Shown here: positions 17,338 to 25,669 of the stretch, piece after piece | How the letters are laid out: every line of letters starts with the position of its first letter | Numbering within the stretch: the first letter of the stretch is position 1 | Source of the DNA: Alteromonadaceae bacterium M269 | Lineage (GTDB): Bacteria > Pseudomonadota > Gammaproteobacteria > Enterobacterales > Alteromonadaceae | Assembly: GCA_004353515.1 (NCBI GenBank) | Contig: SMNZ01000006.1 | Location: 456,373-520,372 of the forward strand | Direction of reading: 5' to 3' | Length of the DNA: 64,000 bases | The notes under the pieces: generated by a model | What the model saw: the letters and a program-made list of their open reading frames with translations, nothing else | Databases searched by the model: none | What the model was told of the DNA's origin: nothing | Translations under genes and position numbers: made by a program

Positions 17338-20300
17338 TCGCTCGTGTTATTCATTGGTCTATTGCTAATCGCGTCTTAGTATTGATGTTGACAAGTATCA
17401 TCATTGGATTTGGATTATTCGCAGTAAAAAACACGCCTGTTGATGCAATTCCCGATTTGTCAGATGTGCAGGTTATTATCAAAACGACTTATCCTGGGCA
17501 GTCACCACAAGTTGTTGAAGATCAAGTTACCTATCCGTTAACCAGTGCCATGTTGTCGGTGCCCGGTGCTAAAACGGTTCGAGGCTTTTCATTCTTTGGT
17601 GATTCCTACGTCTACGTTATTTTTGATGACAATACTGATCTCTATTGGGCTCGTAGTCGGGTACTCGAATATTTATCTCAGGTCGCTGGACGACTGCCTC
17701 AAGGGGCAACACCTGAGTTAGGGCCAGATGCAACCGGTGTTGGTTGGGTTTATCTTTATGCTCTGGTTGATAAAACCGGTTCGCATGATTTAAGTCAGCT
17801 ACGCTCAATCCAAGATTGGTTTTTAAAGCTTGAATTGCAAACTGTTCCTGGCGTTTCAGAAGTTGCTTCTATCGGCGGTATGGTTAAGCAGTATCAGGTT
17901 GTTGTTGATCCGGTAAAGTTACGCGCTTTTGATATCCCGCTTAAGCATGTACAAAACGCTATCCAACAGGCAAACCAAGAGGTTGGTGCATCTGTTATCG
18001 AAATGGCTGAAGCCGAATATATGGTGAGCACGGATGGCTATATTTCGTCAGTCAGTGATTTGGAGACTATTCCGTTAGGCATCAACCAGGAAGGTGTCCC
18101 TTTATTGTTAAGGGATATTGCCAATGTGCAACTAGGACCTCAAATACGGCGTGGTATATCTGAGCTCAATGGCCAAGGTGAAGTTACCGGTGGCGTTATT
18201 GTGATGCGTTCTGGAGAGAATGCACAACACGTAATTGAGAAGGTCAAAGCAAAGCTAGAAGCGCTGAAAGCGGGCTTGCCTAAAGGTGTTGAGATTATTC
18301 CAGTTTATGACCGTTCTCAACTCATTAGCAATGCAGTCGATAATCTTTGGTCCAAGCTAGCGCAAGAGCTCATTGTTGTATCGATAATCTGTGCGATATT
18401 TCTCATGCATATACGTTCTTCATTGGTTGCTGTCATCAGCTTACCCTTGGGGATTTTGATTGCATTTATCGTGATGTACTGGCAAGGGATTAACGCCAAC
18501 ATTATGTCCTTAGGGGGAATTGCTATCGCAATAGGCGCCATGACTGATGGCGCCATAGTGTTAATAGAAAACCTTCATCGGCATATGGAGAAAACGCCGC
18601 TCAACAGAGAGAATCGTTGGCAAGTGATCGCTGAATCGGCAACTGAAGTCGGGCCTGCGCTGTTTTTCAGTTTGTTGATTATTACGGTCAGCTTTTTACC
18701 TGTTTTTATTCTCGAAGCCCAAGAAGGGCGTATGTTCTCTCCTTTGGCTTATACAAAAACGTACGCCATGGCTGCATCGGCTGGGTTAGCAGTGACTTTG
18801 ATACCGGTTTTGATGGGTTACTTCATACGAGGAAAGATAATCTCTGAGGATAAAAACCCGATCAATAAAGTGCTAACCGCTCTGTATCTAGCTCCATTGA
18901 GAGTGGTACTAAATTGGCCGAAGATGACATTAGGTGTTGCTTTACTGATATCAGTCATTGGGTTTTATCCCGTGAATAAATTAGGTAGTGAGTTTATGCC
19001 GCCTCTTGATGAAGGCGATCTTATGTATATGCCGACAACCTACGCAGGTTTATCAGTCGGTAAAGCCAGAGAAATACTACAGCAAACCGATAAGCTGATC
19101 GCCGTCATTCCGGAAGTTCAAAACGTGTTTGGGAAAATCGGGAGGGCTGAAACAGCAACAGATCCAGCCCCTTTGACCATGATTGAAACTTTTATTCAAT
19201 TGAAGCCAAAATCTGAGTGGCGAAAAGGGCTAACCAGTGATGACTTAAAGAAAGAGTTAGATGCTATTGTCCGTTTTCCTGGACTTGCAAATACTTGGGT
19301 TATGCCAATCAAAACGCGTATTGATATGCTAGCAACGGGGATCAAAACGCCAGTGGGTATCAAGATTGCAGGCGCTGATATTCGTGTTATCCAGCAAATT
19401 GGTGAGGAAATAGAACGTATCTTGGCTGATGTCGAAGGGACTGCGTCGGTTTATTCCGAAAAGGTTGCTGGTGGACGTTATATCAAAATAGATATCGACC
19501 GACCTCAAGCAGCTCGTTATGGTTTAAATATCGCGGATATTCAGCAAGTCGTTGCCTCAGCAGTTGGTGGTGTCACGATAACCGAGTCAACCGAAGGCTT
19601 GGAGCGTTATCCGGTTAATGTACGCTATCCGCAAAACTATAGAGATTCGCCAGAAAATATTGAGCTATTACCTATTGTGACGACCTCCGGTCAACATATC
19701 GCATTGGCTGACGTTGCCAATGTTTATATCGAAGATGGGCCGCCAAGCATTAAAAGTGAAAATGCTCGAATTAACGGTTGGACTTATATTGATATTGTTG
19801 ATCTTGATGTTGGGACTTATGTTGAACTAGCTCAAGCTGAGTTGAGTCGGCAGCTCAAACTGCCTCCTGGATACAGTATTACGTGGGCAGGCCAATATGA
19901 ATATATGCAGCGCGCGCAGGTCAAGCTGACATATGTTCTTCCAATGACAATGGCGATTATTGTTATTCTTCTGTATCTGGCTTTCCGGCGGTTGAGCGAA
20001 GTTCTTATTATTATGGGCACGTTACCTTTCGCTATGATCGGCGGAATTTGGTTGCTCTATGCTGAAGGGTTCCATTTATCAGTTGCAGTTGGTGTCGGGT
20101 TTATTGCATTGGCGGGAGTCGCTGTTGAGATAGGTGTTATCATGCTGGTCTATCTCAACCAAGCTTATCAGGATTTGCTTCAACAGCATCAAAACTCTAA
20201 TCAGGAAGTCAGCTTAACTGCGTTGTTAAAAGCGGTTGAGCTCGGGGCAGGGTTAAGAGTCCGGCCAGTAGTTATGACGGTTGCAACAGTGATGATCGGG

Positions 20301-20456
20301 TTGTTACCTGTGATGTATGGATCAGGAACTGGCTCCGAAGTGATGAGTCGCATAGCTGCGCCTGTTGTTGGTGGTATTGCGAGTGCTCTGTTCTTATCGC
20401 TCTTTGTTGTTCCTGTTGTGTATTTACTGTGGCGTAAGAATCAGCTCAAGCTATAG
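17334..20456 (+). CDS. Heavy-metal RND efflux permease, CusA/CzcA family
   Basis: A 1040-aa HME-type RND transporter. Diagnostic segments: NTPVDAIPDLSDVQVIIKT, SFFGDSYVYVIFDD, LGPDATGVGWVY, TM4 AIAIGAMTDGAIVLIENLHR near residue 400, MPPLDEGDLMYMP, and RIDMLATGIKTPVGIKI, all as in CusA/CzcA. The GAMxD TM4 sequence and overall similarity are nearer to CusA (Cu/Ag) than to CzcA, although YGLNIAD stands where CusA has YGM. It overlaps the adaptor stop by four bases; with the TolC-like and adaptor proteins it forms a proton-driven tripartite metal pump. Metal specificity (Cu/Ag most likely) is inference. Confidence 0.94.
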   Translation: MIARVIHWSIANRVLVLMLTSIIIGFGLFAVKNTPVDAIPDLSDVQVIIKTTYPGQSPQVVEDQVTYPLTSAMLSVPGAKTVRGFSFFGDSYVYVIFDDNTDLYWARSRVLEYLSQVAGRLPQGATPELGPDATGVGWVYLYALVDKTGSHDLSQLRSIQDWFLKLELQTVPGVSEVASIGGMVKQYQVVVDPVKLRAFDIPLKHVQNAIQQANQEVGASVIEMAEAEYMVSTDGYISSVSDLETIPLGINQEGVPLLLRDIANVQLGPQIRRGISELNGQGEVTGGVIVMRSGENAQHVIEKVKAKLEALKAGLPKGVEIIPVYDRSQLISNAVDNLWSKLAQELIVVSIICAIFLMHIRSSLVAVISLPLGILIAFIVMYWQGINANIMSLGGIAIAIGAMTDGAIVLIENLHRHMEKTPLNRENRWQVIAESATEVGPALFFSLLIITVSFLPVFILEAQEGRMFSPLAYTKTYAMAASAGLAVTLIPVLMGYFIRGKIISEDKNPINKVLTALYLAPLRVVLNWPKMTLGVALLISVIGFYPVNKLGSEFMPPLDEGDLMYMPTTYAGLSVGKAREILQQTDKLIAVIPEVQNVFGKIGRAETATDPAPLTMIETFIQLKPKSEWRKGLTSDDLKKELDAIVRFPGLANTWVMPIKTRIDMLATGIKTPVGIKIAGADIRVIQQIGEEIERILADVEGTASVYSEKVAGGRYIKIDIDRPQAARYGLNIADIQQVVASAVGGVTITESTEGLERYPVNVRYPQNYRDSPENIELLPIVTTSGQHIALADVANVYIEDGPPSIKSENARINGWTYIDIVDLDVGTYVELAQAELSRQLKLPPGYSITWAGQYEYMQRAQVKLTYVLPMTMAIIVILLYLAFRRLSEVLIIMGTLPFAMIGGIWLLYAEGFHLSVAVGVGFIALAGVAVEIGVIMLVYLNQAYQDLLQQHQNSNQEVSLTALLKAVELGAGLRVRPVVMTVATVMIGLLPVMYGSGTGSEVMSRIAAPVVGGIASALFLSLFVVPVVYLLWRKNQLKL

Positions 20457-20492
20457 AGTTATAGAGCATGGTCTAATTTAAAAGCGAAGGGG

Positions 20493-21254
20493 TTAAAGTC
20501 CACCGCTAACGTCGAGTATGCTACCAGTTGAGAAGGATGATTTATCTGAGGCTAACCAAAAGATTGCTTGCGCAACTTCTTCTGGTTGGCCACCTCGGTT
20601 AAGTGGGACTTTACTTTTGAGACGTTCTATTCTGTCTGGTTCACCGCCATCAGCATGCATATCGGTATAGATAAGACCAGGCCTTACGCCATTAACTCGG
20701 ATACCTTCTGCAGCAACTTCCATAGCTAATCCTCGAGTTAATGTGTCTATAGCACCTTTCGTGGCTGCATAATCAATATATTCGTTGGGAGAGCCTGTAC
20801 GTGCGGCACCGGGCGAAACATTGACTATTGTGCCGCCTGCACCGCCAGATTGGGTCGACATGCGTTTTACGGCTTCGCGAGAGCAGAGGAAATGACTGGT
20901 TACGTTATTAATGAGTAAGGCGTTTATTCGGTCAGCATTCATATCAACCAACTTAGATTGGGTTTTAAGAATGCCGACGTTATTGACAAGAACATCTAAC
21001 CTTCCAAACTCTGCATCAACAGCCTCAAATAGCTTTGAGGTACCTTCTTCGGCTGAGACATCAGCTTTGATAGCGATACAGGGAGCTTCACGTGATTTTA
21101 GATCTGAAAGTAAAGTCTCTGCGGCGGCGCCGTCTGATTTGTAGTTAATGCAAACGGCATAGCCATTGTCAGCAAATAGCTTTGCTGTAGCTGCGCCTAT
21201 GCCGCGACTGCCGCCAGTCACGATAACAACGGGTTGTTGGATAACGGAACTCAA
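20493..21254 (-). CDS. SDR-family oxidoreductase (glucose 1-dehydrogenase-like)
   Basis: Short-chain dehydrogenase of about 253 aa: nucleotide motif TGGSRGIGAA near the N-terminus, NNVG (about residue 91), catalytic Ser in VNVSPGA, YAATK catalytic Tyr/Lys, and PGLIYTDMHADGG after the active site. NADP preference is suggested by the basic/charged CINYKSD region only weakly. No ATG is available; I place the start at TTG 21254, just after the stop of the gene at 21262-21534, whereas a longer form from TTG 21320 would overlap that gene heavily. Substrate unknown. Confidence 0.88.
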   Translation of the reverse strand: MSSVIQQPVVIVTGGSRGIGAATAKLFADNGYAVCINYKSDGAAAETLLSDLKSREAPCIAIKADVSAEEGTSKLFEAVDAEFGRLDVLVNNVGILKTQSKLVDMNADRINALLINNVTSHFLCSREAVKRMSTQSGGAGGTIVNVSPGAARTGSPNEYIDYAATKGAIDTLTRGLAMEVAAEGIRVNGVRPGLIYTDMHADGGEPDRIERLKSKVPLNRGGQPEEVAQAIFWLASDKSSFSTGSILDVSGGL

Positions 21255-21261
21255 AAGAGGA

Positions 21262-21534
21262 TTAAAGCCAGGTAATGACGTCTTTCCACTCGGGACGATT
21301 AGCCAGTTGTCCACAATCAACTTGTGTCATGGCATAAGTTACGCCGCCCCCAGCTAAAGCTGAAATGAAGCACACTTTACTTACCGTATCTACGGTGTAA
21401 ACCAAAGAGTTTCTTTTAACATAGTCATACTGCGCCCAGTAAATGCCATTTTCTTCTTTTTCAACTTTAACTGCGGCGGTTGTTACGAAGGGGACTAAGA
21501 ATAAGCTAAGGAATAAAGCCTTGAGTACTTTCAT
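21262..21534 (-). CDS. Small secreted protein, unknown function
   Basis: A 90-aa protein with a clear signal peptide (KALFLSLFLVPFVTTAA). The mature part of about 70 residues holds two Cys (VCFISA and VDCGQL) that could pair, and no motif I recognise. It precedes the SDR gene by a few bases on the same strand and may be co-transcribed with it. Periplasmic or secreted; function unknown. Confidence 0.65.
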   Translation of the reverse strand: MKVLKALFLSLFLVPFVTTAAVKVEKEENGIYWAQYDYVKRNSLVYTVDTVSKVCFISALAGGGVTYAMTQVDCGQLANRPEWKDVITWL

Positions 21535-21587
21535 CGGTTTTCTCTACATCAAAAGAAAAGCAATATAATGCATCCGTTGCCTTCGAT

Positions 21588-22124
21588 CTATATATGAGCC
21601 TCCAGTAAGTCCGCTTCAAGGTTACGTCGAGTCGGGTATTTATCGCCAAAATTTCGTAAATTAGCGAGAGCAGCTTGCCAATCAAGCGATGTGACTTGAC
21701 GCCAGAAGTTAGGTGTTCTTTGAGCGAGATTACCGTACTGAAACGCAACTGAAGCGATAACGGTTTGGCATGCGCTTGGTAAATCATCAAAAGAAGTGCG
21801 TGCTCCGCTGGCTTGCCATTGCTGTTTTAACCTCTCTTCAGCTTGGGCATGAGAAAACTTATTGATTTCCGCTTCTTCTTCAGGGGTTATTTCTAACGGT
21901 TGTTGATTAAGGCAGACAAGTGCTTCTTGCTTAGTTTTCCCAACATAAGGTGTGAGCTTATCTGCTAGTTCAGCAGGGAAGGCATTGCATATTTCCGTAA
22001 CATCACGTTGACCGATATCGAAGCCACATGCCACGGTAACCCCAGATTGACTATTCTCCGGATCAGGCACGTAGCCTTTGCGTGAACTACCTTCTAGCTT
22101 GGCAATAAAAGCGAAATCAATCAT
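21588..22124 (-). CDS. T4-lysozyme/pesticin-like muramidase domain protein
   Basis: A 178-aa protein matching the phage-lysozyme fold used by pesticin: FIAKLEGSSRKGYVPDPENS, then SGVTVACGFDIGQRD. Glu11 sits exactly where T4 lysozyme has catalytic Glu11, followed by GY..D and the T-x-G-x-D turn (GVTVACGFD), and the C-terminal half contains QTVIASVAFQYGNL and the NLRNFGDKYPTRRNLEADL ending seen in pesticin-type lysozymes. There is no signal peptide and no holin, spanin or other phage gene near. It could be a lone endolysin relict, an effector exported by another system, or a cytoplasmic toxin. Peptidoglycan cleavage is inferred. Confidence 0.8.
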   Translation of the reverse strand: MIDFAFIAKLEGSSRKGYVPDPENSQSGVTVACGFDIGQRDVTEICNAFPAELADKLTPYVGKTKQEALVCLNQQPLEITPEEEAEINKFSHAQAEERLKQQWQASGARTSFDDLPSACQTVIASVAFQYGNLAQRTPNFWRQVTSLDWQAALANLRNFGDKYPTRRNLEADLLEAHI

Positions 22125-22460
22125 ATCTCTCTTCCATTTATAATGGGCCCACTAACAGCATAGACGATCAATCATAAATTAGCGGAGAAGAATTGTTCTC
22201 GTGTTTTTGAAACCACTTCATCTAAGGTTAAAAATCTGGCAGTATTTAATACGCCATAGCTGACAAGCTAGAAGCAACGGATAACAGCACCACATCAATT
22301 TTGATAAGGAAGTCACAGTTTGTTAGTTCTTAAATCACATCTAATAGCAATCTATCAACGGATTGCTCACAAATATGTAAATTGGAAAAGTGTTCACTGG
22401 CCTGAAACCAGTTTGAGTAACACTCTGCCAATCAAAAATAATATTTTAAATTGAGGTTCT
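22125..22460. other. Intergenic promoter region
   Basis: The 336 bases separate two divergent transcription units. AT-rich, with no gene, repeat or convincing operator that I can see; it must carry promoters for the lysozyme-like gene and for the three-gene secreted-protein cluster. Confidence 0.4.
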
Positions 22461-22796
22461 ATGAAAAAGTTATGCTTGATGTTCATCATCGGATTATTCT
22501 GCGGAATAACCCACGCGTCTGAGATAAACAATACAAAGATTACTCGTACCATGATGGATTCTAATCATGGGACCGCTATTTTTGTTCAAGTTGAAGGCAG
22601 TCCCTCTAGAGCTAGTGGAAGCTGCCACTCGAATGGGACTTGGGATTACATACTTCCTACCGACACTGAATTCGGCAAGCAAATGCTTTCCAGGATTATG
22701 ACAGCTCATGCATCCAATAAAACTGTTCGAATTAGAGGCAACGATGAGTGCCTACTAGGTTCTGTTGAGATCATGACGAGGCTCGAATTGTATTAA
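22461..22796 (+). CDS. Small secreted Cys-pair protein, tandem paralogue 1
   Basis: A 111-aa protein: signal peptide ending CGITHA, then a mature domain of about 92 residues containing KITRTMMDSNHGTAIFVQVE, GSCHSNGTWDYILP, a helix GKQMLSRIMTAHASNKTVRI and a final NDECLLGSVE. Two Cys (in SCHSNG and DECLL) flank the helix and probably form a disulfide. The pattern strand-strand-Cys-W-helix-strand-Cys-strand is repeated in the two following genes, so the three are divergent paralogues. Small secreted proteins of this pattern are common in marine gammaproteobacteria without a known function. Ribosome site GAGG upstream of ATG. Confidence 0.75.
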   Translation: MKKLCLMFIIGLFCGITHASEINNTKITRTMMDSNHGTAIFVQVEGSPSRASGSCHSNGTWDYILPTDTEFGKQMLSRIMTAHASNKTVRIRGNDECLLGSVEIMTRLELY

Positions 22797-22828
22797 TTAA
22801 TTCAATCGTTTACTTAAAGGAGTTAAAA

Positions 22829-23170
22829 ATGAAAACAAAAGGCCTAGCCACGTTATTGCTTTTTATGATTTTCAGTGCGGCTAGTTACGCTGAGGATTGG
22901 GGGGCGAAATCACAGCCCATTCAGCTAATGTACGTTTACTTGGATAGAGTCATAGTAGTGCAAGGTGATGTTTACAAGGGCACTGCTGATTGCGCCAATA
23001 ATAATAAATGGGGGTTTTATTGGTCTGATTTTTCAGAAGATGAAGGGAAACGTATTTACAGTACTTTACTAAGTGCTCGCGTCTCACAAGTACCTATTAA
23101 ACCAATATTTCATAGTACTGCTTGCAGCACAGAAGGTGCTAAACGATTTATTGGAAAGATAGTTATTTAG
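22829..23170 (+). CDS. Small secreted Cys-pair protein, tandem paralogue 2
   Basis: A 113-aa protein with signal peptide (LATLLLFMIFSAASYA) and strong AAGGAG upstream of the ATG. The mature domain again shows strands (LMYVYLDRVIVVQGDVYKG), ADCANNNKWGFYW with the first Cys and Trp, a helix EGKRIYSTLLSARVSQVPIK and a second Cys near the C-terminus (STACSTEGAKRF). It is 32 bases from paralogue 1 and presumably in the same operon. Identity to the other two is low, so the duplication is old. Confidence 0.75.
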   Translation: MKTKGLATLLLFMIFSAASYAEDWGAKSQPIQLMYVYLDRVIVVQGDVYKGTADCANNNKWGFYWSDFSEDEGKRIYSTLLSARVSQVPIKPIFHSTACSTEGAKRFIGKIVI

Positions 23171-23204
23171 ATATAAAAGACAAGACTAATTGAGGAAGTT
23201 GATA

Positions 23205-23531
23205 ATGAAGCGCTTATTACTGTTGTTTGTAATTTTACTGAGTTCAACGGCAGCTTTTGCTGGCATTGCCCAAGGCTCAAAGATTGATGAAGTTTGGGGG
23301 TATGACGACTTTGGCGGCGGCGATGTTATCGTACGTTTGGATACCGGCGTATCTGAGTGTCCTACTGGCCTTTGGTTGAGCCCAAATCAACCTGGATTTC
23401 AAACCGTGCTTTCAATGGTTTTACTTGCCTATTCTTCTCAGAAGCCCGTTGCCTTTCAAATAAGAGAACAGGAGATATGGCCAGGCTCATCAGAACCGCA
23501 CTGCAGGCTACGTAATATTATGTTGAAGTAG
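23205..23531 (+). CDS. Small secreted Cys-pair protein, tandem paralogue 3
   Basis: A 108-aa protein starting at ATG 23205 after GAGGAAG (an upstream in-frame TTG at 23190 overlaps the ribosome site). Signal peptide LLLLFVILLSSTAAFA; mature part with GGGDVIVRLDTG, SECPTGLWLSP (first Cys and Trp), helix QTVLSMVLLAYSSQKPVAF and final PHCRLRNIML (second Cys). Same Cys-W-helix-Cys order as the two preceding genes. Function unknown. Confidence 0.75.
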   Translation: MKRLLLLFVILLSSTAAFAGIAQGSKIDEVWGYDDFGGGDVIVRLDTGVSECPTGLWLSPNQPGFQTVLSMVLLAYSSQKPVAFQIREQEIWPGSSEPHCRLRNIMLK

Positions 23532-23645
23532 GTAAGTTTCGGCTTAGGGTTAGTTCCCTCCTGCGACGACATAACTCTTTTAAGCAATGCATATCTTATT
23601 GAGCTGTGCTATTTATTTGAATATACAAGTAACAGAGGGTGAGAT

Positions 23646-24062
23646 GTGCAAAGAGTATTTTTTGTAGTCCTGACACTAGCTTTTAGCCAATTGGCAATTG
23701 CAGAAAATGGTTCCAAAACAGTTGAGCGCTTTATTGAAGCATTTAATAAGCACGATGCAGATGCCATGTTAGCTCAAGCATCTTCAGATTCTCGATGGAT
23801 GAGTATTGCTGGGCAAAAGTTATCGACTGAGACATCTACGCATGAGGAACTTCGCTCTGCAATGACGGGATATTTTGAAAGTATCCCTAGTGCTCGATCA
23901 GAGGTTCGTTCAATAAAAGAGAGTGGGCCTTTCGTCTATACCTTGGAAGAGGCTTTCTGGTTATCTAATGGCACTGAGAAAAGTCAGTGTAGTGTCGCTG
24001 TTTACGAACTTAGCGAAAACAAAATAAAGAATGTTTGGTATTTCCCTGCCCACAACTGCTAA
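23646..24062 (+). CDS. Secreted SnoaL/NTF2-like protein
   Basis: A 138-aa protein with GTG start and signal peptide (VFFVVLTLAFSQLAIA). The mature part is a SnoaL-like NTF2 fold: KTVERFIEAFNKHDADAMLA is the typical first helix, followed by SSDSRWMSIAGQK and a curved sheet ending KNVWYFPAHNC. No catalytic dyad can be assigned. An ATG at 23644 is in another frame. Function unknown; small ligand binding is typical of the fold. Confidence 0.72.
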   Translation: MQRVFFVVLTLAFSQLAIAENGSKTVERFIEAFNKHDADAMLAQASSDSRWMSIAGQKLSTETSTHEELRSAMTGYFESIPSARSEVRSIKESGPFVYTLEEAFWLSNGTEKSQCSVAVYELSENKIKNVWYFPAHNC

Positions 24063-24076
24063 CAAGAATAGATGGC

Positions 24077-24373
24077 GTGATTAGAGTTGTTTATCGTTGG
24101 CAGGTCGCAAACGAGAATTTAGTCGATTTTAAAAAGGAATGGAGCGTCGCTACTAATAAAATACATGAATCGGTACCAGGCGCTCTTGGTAGTTTTATGT
24201 TGCAGGATCTTGAGAACGATAATGAAATACTGACAATCGCTAAATGGGATTCTATTGAATCTTGGAGAGCATTTTGGGGAATGGAAACCCCCAAAGAAAT
24301 GGAGAACATGCATAAACTTGGGACGCGTATTTCAGCGAAGGCTTACAGCGAGCTTGATGACTATACACGGTAG
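24077..24373 (+). CDS. Antibiotic-biosynthesis-monooxygenase (ABM)-like small protein
   Basis: About 98 aa beginning at GTG 24077 (MIRVVYRWQV), a ferredoxin-like alpha-beta fold of the ABM type: strand IRVVYRWQV, helix NLVDFKKEWSVATNKIH, then GALGSFMLQD, ILTIAKWDSIESWRAFW. The KWDS-ES-W signature is common in these heme-degrading/quinol-oxygenase relatives. It starts 15 bases after the SnoaL-like gene and is probably co-transcribed. The ORF can be extended upstream to a TTG inside the preceding gene, which I think unlikely. Confidence 0.72.
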   Translation: MIRVVYRWQVANENLVDFKKEWSVATNKIHESVPGALGSFMLQDLENDNEILTIAKWDSIESWRAFWGMETPKEMENMHKLGTRISAKAYSELDDYTR

Positions 24374-24516
24374 CGCACGCTGTTACTCTTGCTTGTGGAT
24401 TGAGTTCTGTACATCCATCATTTTGTAAAAATTCATTTATACAGTTGCACAGCTTAATCAAGCTGGTTAACGTTTCATCAATCTAATTGCTATATCAACC
24501 TCCAATAGGAAAGCCA

Positions 24517-25398
24517 ATGAGTAAAATTCAGGGTTTAAAAACCAATAAATTTGTTAGTGCACTTTTATTCGGGTGTCTGACTTTGTCTATTAGTCACTCT
24601 GCTTTAGCACATAATCATAAGAATAAAGCTTTAGAAGCCGTTGTAGCGGAGCGTCCTGCTGATATCAGAAAACGTGATGCATTTCGTCATCCAGTTGAAA
24701 CTTTAACTTTCTTCCAGGTTAAGCCTGGAATGGCTGTTGCGGAAGCTTTACCTGGTGGAGGCTGGTATTCAACTATTCTGGCCAATTATCTGGGTAAGGA
24801 TGGTGAGCTATACGGTATTAATTACGTTGATAGCATGTGGGCAAGATTTAGCTTCTTTAACGAAGAAGCGATAGCAGGACGAATAGCTGCTACCAAAGAG
24901 TTCCCTGGCCAAGTTGCCGAGTTTACTGATAATGGCATTAAAAGTGATGGTTTTACTTTTGATACGGTACCAGATTCATTGAATGGAAAATTGGATAGAG
25001 TTTTATTTGTTCGCGCTCTGCACAATTTAAGTCGCTTTGAAGATGACGCTGGAACCATGACACAAGCGCTTAAAGCTGCACACCAAATGTTAAAGCCTGG
25101 TGGTATGGTCGGCGTTGTACAACACGAAGTGCCTGAATCTGTGCCTGATGCCAGTGCTAAAGGGGATCGTGGATATCTAAAAACATCTCAAGTTAAAGCT
25201 GCATTTAAAGCGGCTGGTTTTGAGTTAGTTGCTAGCTCTGATATCAATAAGAACCCAAAAGACAAGCCAGCCAATGATGAAATCGTATGGCGTTTGCCAC
25301 CGTCTCTTCTTGGTGCAAGAGATGATGAAGATAAAAGAAAAGCGATGGAAGCGATTGGTGAATCCAACCGTATGACGCTTTTATTTAAGAAGATCTAA
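24517..25398 (+). CDS. Secreted class I SAM-dependent methyltransferase-like protein
   Basis: A 293-aa protein; ATG 24517 preceded by AGGAAAG. Residues 1-28 form a signal peptide (FVSALLFGCLTLSISHSALA). Then RPADIRKRDAFRHPVETLTFFQVKPG, AEALPGGGWYSTILANYLG (the glycine-rich SAM loop region) and LDRVLFVRALHNLSRF, LKPGGMVGVVQHEV as in class I methyltransferases. A methyltransferase fold after a signal peptide is odd because SAM is cytoplasmic; homologues of this type are nevertheless widespread in marine bacteria. Activity is unproven. Confidence 0.83.
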   Translation: MSKIQGLKTNKFVSALLFGCLTLSISHSALAHNHKNKALEAVVAERPADIRKRDAFRHPVETLTFFQVKPGMAVAEALPGGGWYSTILANYLGKDGELYGINYVDSMWARFSFFNEEAIAGRIAATKEFPGQVAEFTDNGIKSDGFTFDTVPDSLNGKLDRVLFVRALHNLSRFEDDAGTMTQALKAAHQMLKPGGMVGVVQHEVPESVPDASAKGDRGYLKTSQVKAAFKAAGFELVASSDINKNPKDKPANDEIVWRLPPSLLGARDDEDKRKAMEAIGESNRMTLLFKKI

Positions 25399-25410
25399 TT
25401 GTGTTGGGGT

Positions 25411-25452
25411 CTGTTGCTCATTGCTATACAGTTTTGCATCAAAGAGCAACAG
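25411..25452 (+). terminator. Terminator-like hairpin
   Basis: CTGTTGCTC (25411-25419) and GAGCAACAG (25444-25452) make a perfect 9-bp stem with a 24-base loop just after the methyltransferase stop. No T-run follows, so the terminator role rests on position. The rest of 25453-25669 holds the presumed polysaccharide-operon promoter; I see no ops/JUMPstart element. Confidence 0.5.
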
Positions 25453-25669
25453 GCCTTAGAGCTTCTACCCCGATTAAATACCAAGATGTTACAAGCGACA
25501 GGTATTTAGTAATTCTTATTTAATTCCCACTTGATCCGTCCAATCACCAATACCTATAGAACTTTCTATATTCAGACTATTTATACGCTTTACTACCCAA
25601 ATGACGTATAGACATTTGTTGTGACTACTATAAGGTAGGCGAACAACGAATAATAAAAATGTCCGAAGT

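Noticed and set aside
18317..18556. Minus-strand frames inside the metal RND permease and other long genes
   Set aside because: They are shadows of long, motif-rich genes on the other strand.
25453..25669. ops/JUMPstart antiterminator element before the polysaccharide genes
   Set aside because: GGCGGTAG was not found; AGGTAGGCG at 25636 is only a weak resemblance.
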